A DNA stretch of 64,000 nt from Paenalcaligenes sp050487225 (GTDB lineage: Bacteria; Pseudomonadota; Gammaproteobacteria; Burkholderiales; Burkholderiaceae_B), in the NCBI RefSeq assembly GCF_050487225.1, contig NZ_JBKQGY010000001.1, positions 1,116,001 through 1,180,000 on the forward strand. Reading direction: 5' to 3'. The position numbers were made by a program, and so were the translations under genes. This document shows positions 1 through 8,820 of the stretch, one piece after another; the first letter of the stretch is position 1; the number at the start of each line of letters is the position of its first letter. A model generated the notes under the pieces. That model had not been told where the DNA came from. It did no database searches and saw only the letters and a program-made list of their open reading frames with translations.

Positions 1-1
1 C

Positions 2-397
2 CACAGCGATGTATTCATTGCCGTGGCGGCTGTTGCGGATTGGTATGTCAGCAATGCCAGCGATCAGAAACTGAAGAAGAACCAAACCCAAGATAGTCCG
101 CAATTAGCGTTCGCCCCCAACCCTGACATTCTGGCCGAGGTGGCGGCCCTTGCTGACCGGCCTTTCTGCGTAGGCTTTGCTGCCGAAACCGAGCAGCTAC
201 TTAGCTTTGCCGAAGCTAAACGTCGTCGCAAAAACATCCCTTTGCTCGTTGGCAACTTAGCGCAACGAGCCATGCATGCTGACGACACCGAACTGGTTAT
301 TTTTGATGAACAAGGTCATGACGCGTGGCCTGCTACGGATAAGCTTACCGCTGCCCGCAAGCTGATACAGCGCATCGCCCTTCACCTGGAACACTAA
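2..397 (+). CDS. coaBC: Phosphopantothenoylcysteine decarboxylase/ligase, C-terminal end (partial)
   Basis: The reading frame is open from the left edge, so only the last 131 residues are visible. They match the ligase (CoaB) half of the bifunctional CoaBC enzyme, which joins 4'-phosphopantothenate to cysteine using CTP in coenzyme A synthesis. Visible hallmarks are the AAVADW motif near the left edge, the K-L-K-K-N stretch after it, NPDIL, and VGFAAET. The end follows the expected pattern of a fold that binds the acyl-cytidylate intermediate. It is followed after 9 bp by dut, the usual coaBC-dut neighbourhood of proteobacteria, and both are probably one transcript. The upstream decarboxylase half lies outside the window. 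Confidence 0.93.
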   Translation, partial: HSDVFIAVAAVADWYVSNASDQKLKKNQTQDSPQLAFAPNPDILAEVAALADRPFCVGFAAETEQLLSFAEAKRRRKNIPLLVGNLAQRAMHADDTELVIFDEQGHDAWPATDKLTAARKLIQRIALHLEH

Positions 398-406
398 TTC
401 TTAACT

Positions 407-856
407 ATGCAAACAGTTAATATCAAAATTCTTGACGAGCGCCTGCGCGCTGAGCTGCCCACCTATGCCACACCAGGCTCTGCAGGCCTAGATCTACGCG
501 CTTGTCTAGATCAACCCCTAGAGCTGGCCCCAGGCGCTTGCGAGTTGATTCCTACCGGCATGGCAATGCACCTTGCCAACCCCAACTACGCCGCCATGAT
601 ATTGCCGCGCTCTGGCTTGGGCCACAAACATGGTGTAGTGCTGGGTAATTTGGTGGGTTTGATTGATTCAGACTACCAAGGACCATTAATGGTTTCAGTA
701 TGGAACCGTGGCCAAACCACATTCACCATCAACCCTATGGAGCGTATTGCTCAAATGGTGGTAGTACCTGTGGTTCAGCTGGATCTGAATATTGTTGAAG
801 ACTTTGAAGACAGTTCACGCGGCGCTGGCGGTTTTGGCAGCACGGGCCGCGCCTAA
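407..856 (+). CDS. dut: Deoxyuridine 5'-triphosphate nucleotidohydrolase (dUTPase)
   Basis: 149 residues, normal for a homotrimeric dUTPase, which hydrolyses dUTP to dUMP and pyrophosphate and so keeps uracil out of DNA. All five family motifs are seen in order: PGSAGLDL (23-30), PRSGLG (67-72), NLVGLIDSDYQG (81-92, with the catalytic aspartate), RIAQM (113-117) and the flexible glycine-rich lid RGAGGFGSTG (138-147). It starts 9 bp after coaBC on the same strand. The gene ends directly against the convergent pqiC-like gene with no intergenic space. Confidence 0.97.
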   Translation: MQTVNIKILDERLRAELPTYATPGSAGLDLRACLDQPLELAPGACELIPTGMAMHLANPNYAAMILPRSGLGHKHGVVLGNLVGLIDSDYQGPLMVSVWNRGQTTFTINPMERIAQMVVVPVVQLDLNIVEDFEDSSRGAGGFGSTGRA

Positions 857-1477
857 TTAGTTCATACACTGCAGGCTTTGGATATTCCCTCCGGCCTGCG
901 GCGCACTCCCCTGCAGCATCTGCTGCATCATCACTTGGCTAAATTGCTGCACCAACTCTTGGTGAGCGTAAGCTAACCCTTCTACACCAGGCCCTGCAGG
1001 CTGCTGCAAACTAATGCGGCATAGGCTTGTCGTACCCTGAAAATGTACTGGGCTTAACCGCCACGAATACTCTTGGCGCACAGACTCCCCATATTTGGAC
1101 TCAAAGCGCTGCACATCCACATCAATGCGCCAATAAGGGATTGTGTCCTCTTGGCGGCTTAGCTCTGCACTAGGCACCCCTAAGCTTTGCGTTAGATTCA
1201 CGCGCAGCGCCTGCTGCAGCTCTTCACTCAGCGCCGCCGCCCATTGGTAGTCATTGAGCAATTGCACCTCTTGCCCGTCCCCTAAATCCAGCACAATCTG
1301 CTTTCGATCGAGCTGAGCAGGCACTTTTACCGTTTGTACAAACACTGCTTTATTGGCCATCGTCTGTGGTGCAGCCGTTTGCTCCACCTGCACCAAACTA
1401 AAGAAACGCGGTGTTGGTACAGAAGAGCAAGCTGCCAAGAGCAAGCACGATGCCATTAAGCCAAGTTTTGTTTTCAT
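857..1477 (-). CDS. pqiC: PqiC-like outer-membrane lipoprotein of an MCE transport system
   Basis: 206 residues with a lipoprotein signal: a hydrophobic N-terminus ending in the lipobox L-L-A-A-C at about residues 13-17. The rest fits the ABC-type transport auxiliary lipoprotein (DUF330/PqiC) family, which forms the outer-membrane part of the PqiABC trans-envelope lipid conduit. It overlaps the pqiB-like gene by 1 base and is the last gene of a pqiA-pqiB-pqiC operon on the minus strand. The function is inferred from family and order; the lipobox and operon layout are seen directly. Confidence 0.88.
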   Translation of the reverse strand: MKTKLGLMASCLLLAACSSVPTPRFFSLVQVEQTAAPQTMANKAVFVQTVKVPAQLDRKQIVLDLGDGQEVQLLNDYQWAAALSEELQQALRVNLTQSLGVPSAELSRQEDTIPYWRIDVDVQRFESKYGESVRQEYSWRLSPVHFQGTTSLCRISLQQPAGPGVEGLAYAHQELVQQFSQVMMQQMLQGSAPQAGGNIQSLQCMN

Positions 1478-3147
1478 TAGCGGGACTCCGGTAACTTATC
1501 TGCTGCTCTGCCGCGCCATAACGATGAAGGCTGACTTTGCAGCTCCTCTACCAATCCATTCACGGATCGCAGGGTACGATTCATTTCTAACATCAGTTGC
1601 TCTACCCCTCCTGTTACAGGAGAGTTCTCGGACAGCAATGTATTGGCACGCTCTAGCGCTTGCTGTGCGGCTCGTAACGTATCAGCAGCCACAGGCACCA
1701 AACCATTTTCCAAGCGCTTAGTGAGGCCAGTTAACTGACGCAAACTTGCATTCAAGGACTTCACAGTCTCATCCAGCGGCAAGGCCTCGATCTTGTTCAC
1801 AATAGATAGTATCTGCTGCTGCAACCTATCAAAGTCACCTTTGATCACAGGGATTTCCAATGGCGTGCTGTGCTCGTTGAACTCTACGGTGTCTACGCCA
1901 GGGAAGAAATCCAACGCAATAAACTGTTGTCCTGTCAGCAGATTTGCCGTCTGCATTTGAGCGCGCAAACCATTTTTTACTAATGTAGAAATAAAGTCGC
2001 GCACAGGCTCATCATCACCAGCCAGGTTCTTTTTAATATGCTCATAAACAGAACCCAAACGCATTGGATAAATATCTCCACGTACCACGGTGTAAAAACG
2101 GCGTCTGTCAGCATCCAGATCCATTTCAATGCTGGTGACGCGACCTAGCTCCATGCCTTGGAAATCAATGGATGCACCAACTTTCAAGCCACGTACACTT
2201 TGATAGAAATGGAACTCTAATTCAAACGGCTCACCATCTGGCCTTGCCTGTGCTTGTGCCTCACCTGAGAACAAGACAAACTCGTCACCCGACTGAGCTC
2301 TAGGTGCGTTTTCTTCATCGCCCATACTAAAAGCCACGCCCCCAGAAAGCATGGAGATCAACGATGCCGTATTGACTGCAAAGCCATCCGCATTAAACGA
2401 CATATTGATGCCGCTAACGTTCCAGAACCTTGATGCTTGCGTCACAAACCTATCATTAGGTGCATTGATGAACACCTGAATGTTCACCCCTCTGCCTTGA
2501 TCATCTAGGCTGTAGCCTAGCACTTGCCCCACGTTGATTTCGCGGAAATAGACGGGCGAACCGATCTCGAGCGAGCCCAACTCTGGCGCTAATAAGCTAA
2601 ACCGCGCACCTGGGCTACTGCTACTAATTTCAGGTGGAACTTCCACCCCCACAAAAGAAGTGACAGGATCTGCTTTGGTATCTAATTTAGAAGGCGCATC
2701 TACACTAATAAAAGCGCCTGACAGGATTGTTCCTAAGCCTGAAACACCACTAATACCTAGACGTGGTCGCACCACCCAGAACTTGGACTCTGCTTGGGTA
2801 ATATAGTCTGCGCCTTCTTTATGTAGCTGTATGTGTACCAGCACCTGTTTACGATCAGGGGCCACGCTCACACCCGTCACATTACCTATCACCACATCTT
2901 TGTAGCGCAACTCAGTTTGGCCAGCCTGAATGCCTTCTGCCGCAATAAAGCTTACGGTAATAACTGGGCCAGTATTCATCCAGTGGCGTACCAATACGGA
3001 GGCACCCACCACCAACGCCACAATAGGCACTAGCCATATCCAAGAGAATCGTCTTTTCTCACGCTGAACGCGCGTAGGCTCACGCACCGGCCTTGCTGTA
3101 GGCGTCTCCTGCTGCGCAGCAGCGGTGTCATGGTCATCTGTTTGCAT
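1477..3147 (-). CDS. pqiB: PqiB-like protein with three MCE domains
   Basis: 556 residues, typical for PqiB. One N-terminal membrane helix (about residues 34-55) anchors it in the inner membrane. Three MCE repeats follow, recognisable by recurring phrases such as Y-K-D-V-V-I-G-x-V, Y-F-R-E-I-N-V-G-Q-V and F-Q-G-M-E-L-G-R-V. The C-terminal part (about 440-545) is rich in leucine heptads and should form the helical needle seen in the E. coli protein. Such proteins make a periplasm-spanning tunnel for lipids. It lies 2 bp after pqiA and overlaps pqiC by 1 base, so the three are translated from one message. Confidence 0.93.
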   Translation of the reverse strand: MQTDDHDTAAAQQETPTARPVREPTRVQREKRRFSWIWLVPIVALVVGASVLVRHWMNTGPVITVSFIAAEGIQAGQTELRYKDVVIGNVTGVSVAPDRKQVLVHIQLHKEGADYITQAESKFWVVRPRLGISGVSGLGTILSGAFISVDAPSKLDTKADPVTSFVGVEVPPEISSSSPGARFSLLAPELGSLEIGSPVYFREINVGQVLGYSLDDQGRGVNIQVFINAPNDRFVTQASRFWNVSGINMSFNADGFAVNTASLISMLSGGVAFSMGDEENAPRAQSGDEFVLFSGEAQAQARPDGEPFELEFHFYQSVRGLKVGASIDFQGMELGRVTSIEMDLDADRRRFYTVVRGDIYPMRLGSVYEHIKKNLAGDDEPVRDFISTLVKNGLRAQMQTANLLTGQQFIALDFFPGVDTVEFNEHSTPLEIPVIKGDFDRLQQQILSIVNKIEALPLDETVKSLNASLRQLTGLTKRLENGLVPVAADTLRAAQQALERANTLLSENSPVTGGVEQLMLEMNRTLRSVNGLVEELQSQPSSLWRGRAADKLPESR

Positions 3148-3149
3148 AG

Positions 3150-4421
3150 TTACTCTACCTTCAGATCGCTATTTTCCCGTACAGCCTGCATAGATCGCTG
3201 CTGCGCCGTACGAGCATCCCAGCCTACTCTAGGGTCAAAACTTAATGCTGATAGCATGGTCAACACCACTACCAAGCCAAAACTCAAGGCAGCAGAACCA
3301 GGGATAATCTGTGACAGTCCGGGGAAATTACCCATCGCCCCCAACAACAGGACCACAAACACATCCAACATAGACCACTGACCAATAAACTCTACCAACT
3401 CATAAATACGAGTGCGTTGACGCTGTACTACACGCCCTTTCCAACGGTGCGCACCACATAGCAACACCACTAACGCCACAAACTTCGTAAAAGGCACCAC
3501 GATACTGGCGGTGAAAACGATCAATGCCAGATCAGCAGAGTCACTTTCCCAAAGTTCAATCACACCGCCTAAAATTGTGTGTGACGAAGACCCCAGAGGC
3601 GTAGTGAGTACCATAATGGGCAGAATATTTGCCGGTACATACAACAGCATCGCCGTCAGCAAAAACGCCCACGCCCGATTTTGCATATCAGGCTTACGTT
3701 TATGCAACGTTGCATTGCAGCGCAAACATGGCGCCCCTTCATCTGGCGTTTGCACTAAACCACACGCACTGCAACCAATGAAATCCCCAGAATTCACTGG
3801 TGCACTCGCCATTACCATGCCTTTTTCAGCTGCCATATCCCACAGCTTTTGCACGTTTAATCGCGAGGCCGAAGTATACACCAGCATCAGCGCTGCATAC
3901 GCCCACAAGCCGTAAGCAGGTGCTACCTGCGCTAATCCCGCAAACTTCACTAGCGCCACAATCATGGCCAAAAACACTACGGGTACTAATGACCAATGCT
4001 GCAATACACCCAAGACCCTCAAGCCCAGCGAGAAATCCAAAGGTAAGCGCCCACTACGTATCACCAACAGCGCCCACAGTCGGTACAGCAGCATTAATAA
4101 GGGGAATACCACACCCAGCAAGCCCCCCATAACAGCAAGAGAGTAATGTCCTTGCTGCCAACTTAGGGCTATAGCTTCGGGGAAATTGGGGCTGATACGA
4201 TGCCCCTGTAAAGTGATATGCACTACCGGCGCCAAATTAGCCGATAGAAATAAGATGATCGCGCCTAGCACCAACGCCAGCCAACCTGACACAGTCAGAG
4301 ACGAGGCTTTATCCAGCACAGAAGCGCATTGCCCGCACACTGCGGACTCACCTGCTTGCAAGTCCACGTCTGTGTGCAGCGCATCGCATTGTGGGCATGC
4401 ATGCAGGTGATTCATGCTCAT
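3150..4421 (-). CDS. pqiA: PqiA-like inner-membrane protein (paraquat-inducible protein A)
   Basis: 423 residues with two repeated PqiA units. Each unit has a zinc-ribbon-like cysteine pair cluster (C-P-Q-C with C-G-Q-C near the N-terminus; C-S-A-C with C-L-R-C near residue 220) followed by four hydrophobic membrane segments. This is the inner-membrane partner of PqiB and PqiC in intermembrane lipid transport. It is the first gene of the minus-strand operon and starts 6 bp after the stop of clpA, so read-through from clpS-clpA is possible. Confidence 0.93.
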   Translation of the reverse strand: MSMNHLHACPQCDALHTDVDLQAGESAVCGQCASVLDKASSLTVSGWLALVLGAIILFLSANLAPVVHITLQGHRISPNFPEAIALSWQQGHYSLAVMGGLLGVVFPLLMLLYRLWALLVIRSGRLPLDFSLGLRVLGVLQHWSLVPVVFLAMIVALVKFAGLAQVAPAYGLWAYAALMLVYTSASRLNVQKLWDMAAEKGMVMASAPVNSGDFIGCSACGLVQTPDEGAPCLRCNATLHKRKPDMQNRAWAFLLTAMLLYVPANILPIMVLTTPLGSSSHTILGGVIELWESDSADLALIVFTASIVVPFTKFVALVVLLCGAHRWKGRVVQRQRTRIYELVEFIGQWSMLDVFVVLLLGAMGNFPGLSQIIPGSAALSFGLVVVLTMLSALSFDPRVGWDARTAQQRSMQAVRENSDLKVE

Positions 4422-4427
4422 TAAAGA

Positions 4428-6764
4428 TTAGTCAATTAACTCGGCTTCGGTATCAGAGGGCTGGGCCTGTTCTGATCTAGGCTTTTCTGTGTCGCCAAAC
4501 TTCAGCACCACATTGCCGGTATCATCCAGATCCACTTCAACCTGCCCACCATCACTCAAGCGACCAAACAGTAGCTCATCTGCCAAGGCTCTGCGTATGG
4601 TGTCTTGAATCAGGCGTTGCATAGGTCTAGCACCCATTGCTGGATCAAAACCATTAGCAGCCAGATGTTCACGCAATGCGTCACTAAAGACCACATCCAC
4701 GCGACGCTCGTTTAACTGATGCTCAAGCTGCAGCAAGAATTTATCCACGACTTTTAGGATAACGTCACGAGACAGCGGCTTGAAGTTAACAATCGCATCC
4801 AGCCTATTACGGAACTCTGGCGTAAACAAACGCTTGATATCCGCCATTTCGTCACCGGCTGACTGGCTCTTCGTAAACCCTATACTGGATTTACTGAGCA
4901 TTTCTGCGCCAGCGTTGGTCGTCATCACCAAAATCACATTACGGAAGTCAGCCTTGCGGCCATTGTTATCCGTTAATGTGCCGTGATCCATGACCTGCAG
5001 CAAAATATTGAAGATATCAGGATGAGCTTTCTCGATCTCATCCAGCAGCAATACACAATGCGGCTGTTTGGTTACGGCTTCGGTTAGCAAACCACCCTGT
5101 TCAAAACCCACATAGCCCGGTGGAGCGCCTATCAGGCGTGATACCGCGTGACGCTCCATGTATTCGGACATATCAAAGCGCAGCAGCTCTATACCCAACA
5201 CAAAGGCCAGTTGACGAGCCACCTCGGTCTTGCCCACCCCTGTAGGGCCAGAGAACAAAAACGAACCAATAGGTTTGTCTGGTCGTCCCAAACCCGAACG
5301 TGACATTTTGATGGCACTGGACAAGGCTTCAATCGCCGCACTTTGCCCAAAGACCATGGATTTCAAATCACGCTCAAGTGTAGCCAGCTTGTGTTTGTCA
5401 TCCGTAGACACATTTTGAGGCGGTATACGCGCAATTTGTGCCACAGTTGCCTGTATGTCCTGCTTGCCTATGGTTTTTTTCTGACGCGACTTTGGTAGCA
5501 GTCGTTGTGCTGCCCCGGCCTCATCAATCACGTCAATAGCCTTATCGGGTAAGAATCTATCGGTGATATGCCGCGCCGACAATTCCGCCGCTGCCGCAAT
5601 AGCTGCATTGGTGTAACGAACACCGTGGTGCGCTTCGAAGTGACCTTTTAAGCCACGCAAAATTTGCACAGTTTCTGAAACCGTTGGCTCTACCACATCG
5701 ATTTTCTGAAAGCGTCGCGATAGTGCGTGATCTTTTTCAAAAATCCCACGGTATTCAGTATAGGTTGTAGCCCCCATACATTTAAGCTTGCCTGACGACA
5801 AGGCAGGTTTTAACAAGTTGGAAGCATCTAATGTGCCGCCGGATGCCGAACCCGCACCAATTAAAGTATGAATTTCATCAATGAACAAAATACCTTGTTT
5901 TTGTTCACTCAAATCTTTTAGCACCGCTTTTAAACGCTGTTCAAAATCGCCACGATATTTAGTACCCGCTAACAGGGCACCCATATCCAACGAATACACA
6001 ATCGCCTCTTCAAGCAAATCAGGCACTGAGCCCTGCACGATGCGTAATGCTAAGCCTTCGGCTATGGCGGTTTTACCTACACCGGCCTCGCCCACCAGCA
6101 ATGGGTTGTTCTTACGGCGGCGACACAACACCTGAATGACGCGCTCTACTTCTTTCTCGCGCCCAATAAGTGGATCTATGCGCCCCAAACCTGCCTCGGC
6201 ATTGAGGTTGGTCGTGTACAAATCCAAAGGGGATTTTTGCGCGTCTGACGTGCTGCGCTGCGCACCCGCATCAGTAGGACCGCCCGTTTTATTGGCGGCT
6301 TGTGCTGTAGGCTCAGTTGCGGCACCCGACTTCGCAATACCATGCGACAAGTAGTTCACCACATCTAAGCGGCTAATACCTTGCTGCTGCAAGTAATACA
6401 CGGCGTGGGAGTCTTTCTCGCCATACATCGCCACCAGTACATTCGCACCAGTGACTTCCGTCTTGGTTTGACCGCTGGACGAGACGTGCATGATGGCACG
6501 TTGGATGACTCGCTGAAAGCCTAGTGTAGGCTGCGTATCCACATCGCCTTCGCCTGGGTGTATAGGCGTATTTTCGGCAATAAATTTTTTCAGATTTTGC
6601 CGTAATGTCTCTAGGTTGGCGGCACATGCACGCAGAACTTCAACTGCTGCGGCATTATCCAATAATGCCAATAACAGGTGTTCTACCGTGATGAATTCAT
6701 GGCGTGCCGCACGGGCCTCGACAAAAGCCATATGTAAACTAACTTCAAGTTCTTCGGAGATCAC
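4428..6764 (-). CDS. clpA: ATP-dependent Clp protease ATP-binding subunit ClpA
   Basis: 778 residues. The N-terminal Clp-N repeat domain (about 1-145) is followed by a low-complexity linker and two AAA+ modules. Walker A of the first is G-E-A-G-V-G-K-T (225-232); that of the second is G-P-T-G-V-G-K-T (around 510). The tripeptide I-G-F in the second module is the loop that docks onto ClpP. ClpA unfolds substrates, including N-degron proteins delivered by ClpS, and feeds them to ClpP, which is not in this window. It lies downstream of clpS on the same strand, separated by 87 bp. Confidence 0.97.
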   Translation of the reverse strand: MISEELEVSLHMAFVEARAARHEFITVEHLLLALLDNAAAVEVLRACAANLETLRQNLKKFIAENTPIHPGEGDVDTQPTLGFQRVIQRAIMHVSSSGQTKTEVTGANVLVAMYGEKDSHAVYYLQQQGISRLDVVNYLSHGIAKSGAATEPTAQAANKTGGPTDAGAQRSTSDAQKSPLDLYTTNLNAEAGLGRIDPLIGREKEVERVIQVLCRRRKNNPLLVGEAGVGKTAIAEGLALRIVQGSVPDLLEEAIVYSLDMGALLAGTKYRGDFEQRLKAVLKDLSEQKQGILFIDEIHTLIGAGSASGGTLDASNLLKPALSSGKLKCMGATTYTEYRGIFEKDHALSRRFQKIDVVEPTVSETVQILRGLKGHFEAHHGVRYTNAAIAAAAELSARHITDRFLPDKAIDVIDEAGAAQRLLPKSRQKKTIGKQDIQATVAQIARIPPQNVSTDDKHKLATLERDLKSMVFGQSAAIEALSSAIKMSRSGLGRPDKPIGSFLFSGPTGVGKTEVARQLAFVLGIELLRFDMSEYMERHAVSRLIGAPPGYVGFEQGGLLTEAVTKQPHCVLLLDEIEKAHPDIFNILLQVMDHGTLTDNNGRKADFRNVILVMTTNAGAEMLSKSSIGFTKSQSAGDEMADIKRLFTPEFRNRLDAIVNFKPLSRDVILKVVDKFLLQLEHQLNERRVDVVFSDALREHLAANGFDPAMGARPMQRLIQDTIRRALADELLFGRLSDGGQVEVDLDDTGNVVLKFGDTEKPRSEQAQPSDTEAELID

Positions 6765-6851
6765 GCTTCCTCCTGCACGGCAAAAATTAACACTGCATCA
6801 GACCTTATTCTATGACCAAACCAGCCTAAAGATAAACATCCATGATGTGCA

Positions 6852-7175
6852 TCAAAGATCCGACACTGGTTCCATAATACATTGAAGTGGATGCTCATGT
6901 GCAACCGCTAGCTGTCTAACCATCTCCACGCGAGTGGCAGCAATATCTCGCGTATAGACCCCACAGATGCCACGCCCCTCATGGTGAACTTTCAGCATGA
7001 TGCTTTCAGCTTCTGAATTGGTTTTATGGAAAACTCTGCGCAACACAGCCACAACAAAATCCATGGGCGTGTAATCATCATTCAACAATACAACCTGATA
7101 CTTGTGAGGTGGTGCTAAATCAGTATGTTCTCTTTCTAGCACCGTTTCTTTCTGATTTTCTAAATGCGTAACCAT
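6852..7175 (-). CDS. clpS: ClpS adaptor protein
   Basis: 107 residues with the ClpS core: Y-Q-V-V-L-L-N-D-D-Y-T-P-M-D-F (about 26-40), then H-x-x-G-R-G-I-C-G-V-Y-T-R-D. The aspartates after L-L-N-D-D and the hydrophobic pocket bind N-degron side chains, and ClpS delivers such substrates to ClpA. The clpS-clpA order on the minus strand is canonical. The gene upstream (cold-shock protein) is divergent, across an AT-rich 157-bp gap that must contain both promoters. Confidence 0.95.
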   Translation of the reverse strand: MVTHLENQKETVLEREHTDLAPPHKYQVVLLNDDYTPMDFVVAVLRRVFHKTNSEAESIMLKVHHEGRGICGVYTRDIAATRVEMVRQLAVAHEHPLQCIMEPVSDL

Positions 7176-7332
7176 AAAGCTAGGTAATTTCCATAATTGA
7201 TTATTTATTAATTTTTAATCTACTATGCAACTATTCCAAGATTTGAATTAATATATCAATTTCTTGATTAGGTTCTCTGCCCGAATTATCGGGTATGTAG
7301 TATGTAATTTACTTGTTTGAGAGGCATTAGCA

Positions 7333-7575
7333 ATGTCTGATTTAACCACATCAACTCCTTCTGAAGCACCCAAACTATCTGGTACCGTAAAATGGTTCAA
7401 CGATGCTAAGGGCTTCGGTTTTATTACCCCCGATAACGGCGGTGAAGACCTTTTTGCACACTTTTCATCGATCCAGATGAATGGCTTCAAAACCTTGAAA
7501 GAAGGTCAGAAGGTCCTTTTTGACATTGCGCAAGGCCCCAAAGGGCAGCAAGCGCTGAACATCACAGCAGCATAA
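7333..7575 (+). CDS. Cold-shock domain protein (CspA family)
   Basis: 80 residues, slightly longer than the usual 67-70 because of a Ser/Thr/Pro-rich N-terminal extension of about 13 residues. The cold-shock domain follows, with RNP1 K-G-F-G-F-I (26-31) and RNP2 D-L-F-A-H-F (39-44), which bind single-stranded RNA/DNA. A GAGAGG-like ribosome-binding site precedes the ATG. The untranslated leader is AT-rich and holds a small hairpin with arms CCCGA/TCGGG, as is common in csp leaders. A terminator follows at 7622-7645, inside the next reading frame. Confidence 0.94.
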   Translation: MSDLTTSTPSEAPKLSGTVKWFNDAKGFGFITPDNGGEDLFAHFSSIQMNGFKTLKEGQKVLFDIAQGPKGQQALNITAA

Positions 7576-7605
7576 TGCTTCATAAACAATAATACATTTA
7601 CTATT

Positions 7606-8070
7606 ATGCAACATGACTACTCAGGGCGAAATCGCCCTGTTTTTTATTTCCTATTTCTTGTTATTTGTTTATTACTAACTTACTCAGGCATATCTTTTGC
7701 CAAACAAACAAATACAACTCAAGAAATTACAATTAATAACAAAACTATTAATGTAGAAATAGCGGATACACCTGAATCCAGCGCACTAGGATTAATGTAT
7801 AGAGAAAGCCTAGATCCGGACAGCGGAATGCTATTTGTTTTTGACCAGGCGTCTTACCATTGCTTTTGGATGAAAAACACATTAATCCCACTCAGCATTG
7901 CTTTCATTTCCTCTGAAGGCATTATTACTGATATTCTGGATATGGCTCCGCTAGACTTAACGTCACGCTGCCCTACACAGCCTGCACTGTACGGGCTTGA
8001 AATGAATCAAGGCTGGTTCGCACAGCAGCAGATCAACGTGGGCGATAGCGTCACAGGTATAGCTCGCTAA
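7606..8070 (+). CDS. DUF192 family exported or membrane-anchored protein
   Basis: 154 residues. An N-terminal hydrophobic stretch (about 13-32) could be an uncleaved anchor or signal peptide. The remainder is a DUF192 domain with the family's E-x-A-D-T-P-E-x-x-x-G-L-M-Y-R pattern, then M-L-F-V-F and F-W-M-K-N-T-L-I-P-L. The molecular role of DUF192 proteins is not firmly known. No other ATG, GTG or TTG start precedes the hydrophobic segment, so the ATG at 7606 was kept, although the terminator of the cold-shock gene then falls inside the first codons. Base composition is more AT-rich than its neighbours. Confidence 0.85.
   Translation: MQHDYSGRNRPVFYFLFLVICLLLTYSGISFAKQTNTTQEITINNKTINVEIADTPESSALGLMYRESLDPDSGMLFVFDQASYHCFWMKNTLIPLSIAFISSEGIITDILDMAPLDLTSRCPTQPALYGLEMNQGWFAQQQINVGDSVTGIAR
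7622..7645 (+). terminator. Rho-independent terminator of the cold-shock gene
   Basis: Perfect 8-bp inverted repeat CAGGGCGA / TCGCCCTG with a 2-base centre, followed by six T residues. It lies 46 bp after the csp stop codon and overlaps codons 6-14 of the DUF192 gene. Confidence 0.82.
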
Positions 8071-8120
8071 CACAGTCTGTCGCACAACTATTGTATAACC
8101 TGCTAGCCGCACTCAAACAA

Positions 8121-8157
8121 AAAGGCCCTGATCACACTACGATCAGGGCCTTTCTTG
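8121..8157. terminator. Bidirectional terminator between the DUF192 gene and sodB
   Basis: A 13-bp stem AAAGGCCCTGATC / GATCAGGGCCTTT around a 7-base loop lies between two convergent genes. It has A-runs on the left and T-runs on the right, so it can end transcription from both sides. Confidence 0.85.
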
Positions 8158-8179
8158 TTGGGCAAATGCTATGAAAGCA

Positions 8180-8761
8180 TTACGCAGCCAAGTTTTTTGC
8201 TGCGAAATCCCAGTTCACCAAGTTCCAGAAGTTTTCCAGGTACTTAGGACGAGCATTGCGGTAATCGATGTAGTAAGCGTGTTCCCATACGTCACAGGTC
8301 AGCAGCGCTACATCTGTAGTGGTCAAGGTAGTACCAGCGTTGCTAGTGTTTACGATATCCAGGCTACCGTCAGCTTTTTTCACCAACCATGTCCAGCCAG
8401 AACCGAAGTTACCAGCAGCAGATTTGGAGAATGCATCTTTGAACGCCTCTACGCTACCCCATTTTGCATTGATAGCATCAGCCAATGCGCCAGTAGGAGC
8501 ACCGCCACCGTTGGGGGACAGGCTGTTCCAGTAGAAAGTGTGGTTCCATACCTGAGCTGCGTTGTTAAATACGCCACCGGAGGATTTTTTCACCACTTCT
8601 TCCAAAGAAGCGTTCTCAAACTCAGTGCCAGCAACCAGGTTGTTCAGGTTAGTCACGTATGTTTGGTGGTGCTTGCCATAGTGATACTCCAGCGTTTCTT
8701 TGGAGATGTGTGGCTCCAGAGCGGACATATCGTATGGAAGAGATGGAAGAGTAAAAGCCAT
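8180..8761 (-). CDS. sodB: Superoxide dismutase [Fe]
   Basis: 193 residues, the normal length for iron/manganese superoxide dismutase, which converts superoxide to oxygen and hydrogen peroxide. Metal ligands are visible: H-Y-G-K-H-H near residue 27, H in Q-V-W-N-H-T-F-Y-W near 74, and D and H in L-T-C-D-V-W-E-H-A-Y-Y near 157-161. The A-A-Q-x-W-N-H-T-F-Y-W segment and the G-S-G-W-T-W-L motif with A-A-G-N-F upstream favour the Fe form, though metal choice cannot be proven from sequence. Single-gene unit on the minus strand, ended by the shared terminator. Confidence 0.96.
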   Translation of the reverse strand: MAFTLPSLPYDMSALEPHISKETLEYHYGKHHQTYVTNLNNLVAGTEFENASLEEVVKKSSGGVFNNAAQVWNHTFYWNSLSPNGGGAPTGALADAINAKWGSVEAFKDAFSKSAAGNFGSGWTWLVKKADGSLDIVNTSNAGTTLTTTDVALLTCDVWEHAYYIDYRNARPKYLENFWNLVNWDFAAKNLAA

Positions 8762-8820
8762 GATCTATTCCCTATTGATGTTATATAGAAACAAGGGTGA
8801 GTATTCACCCGATTAGAAGC

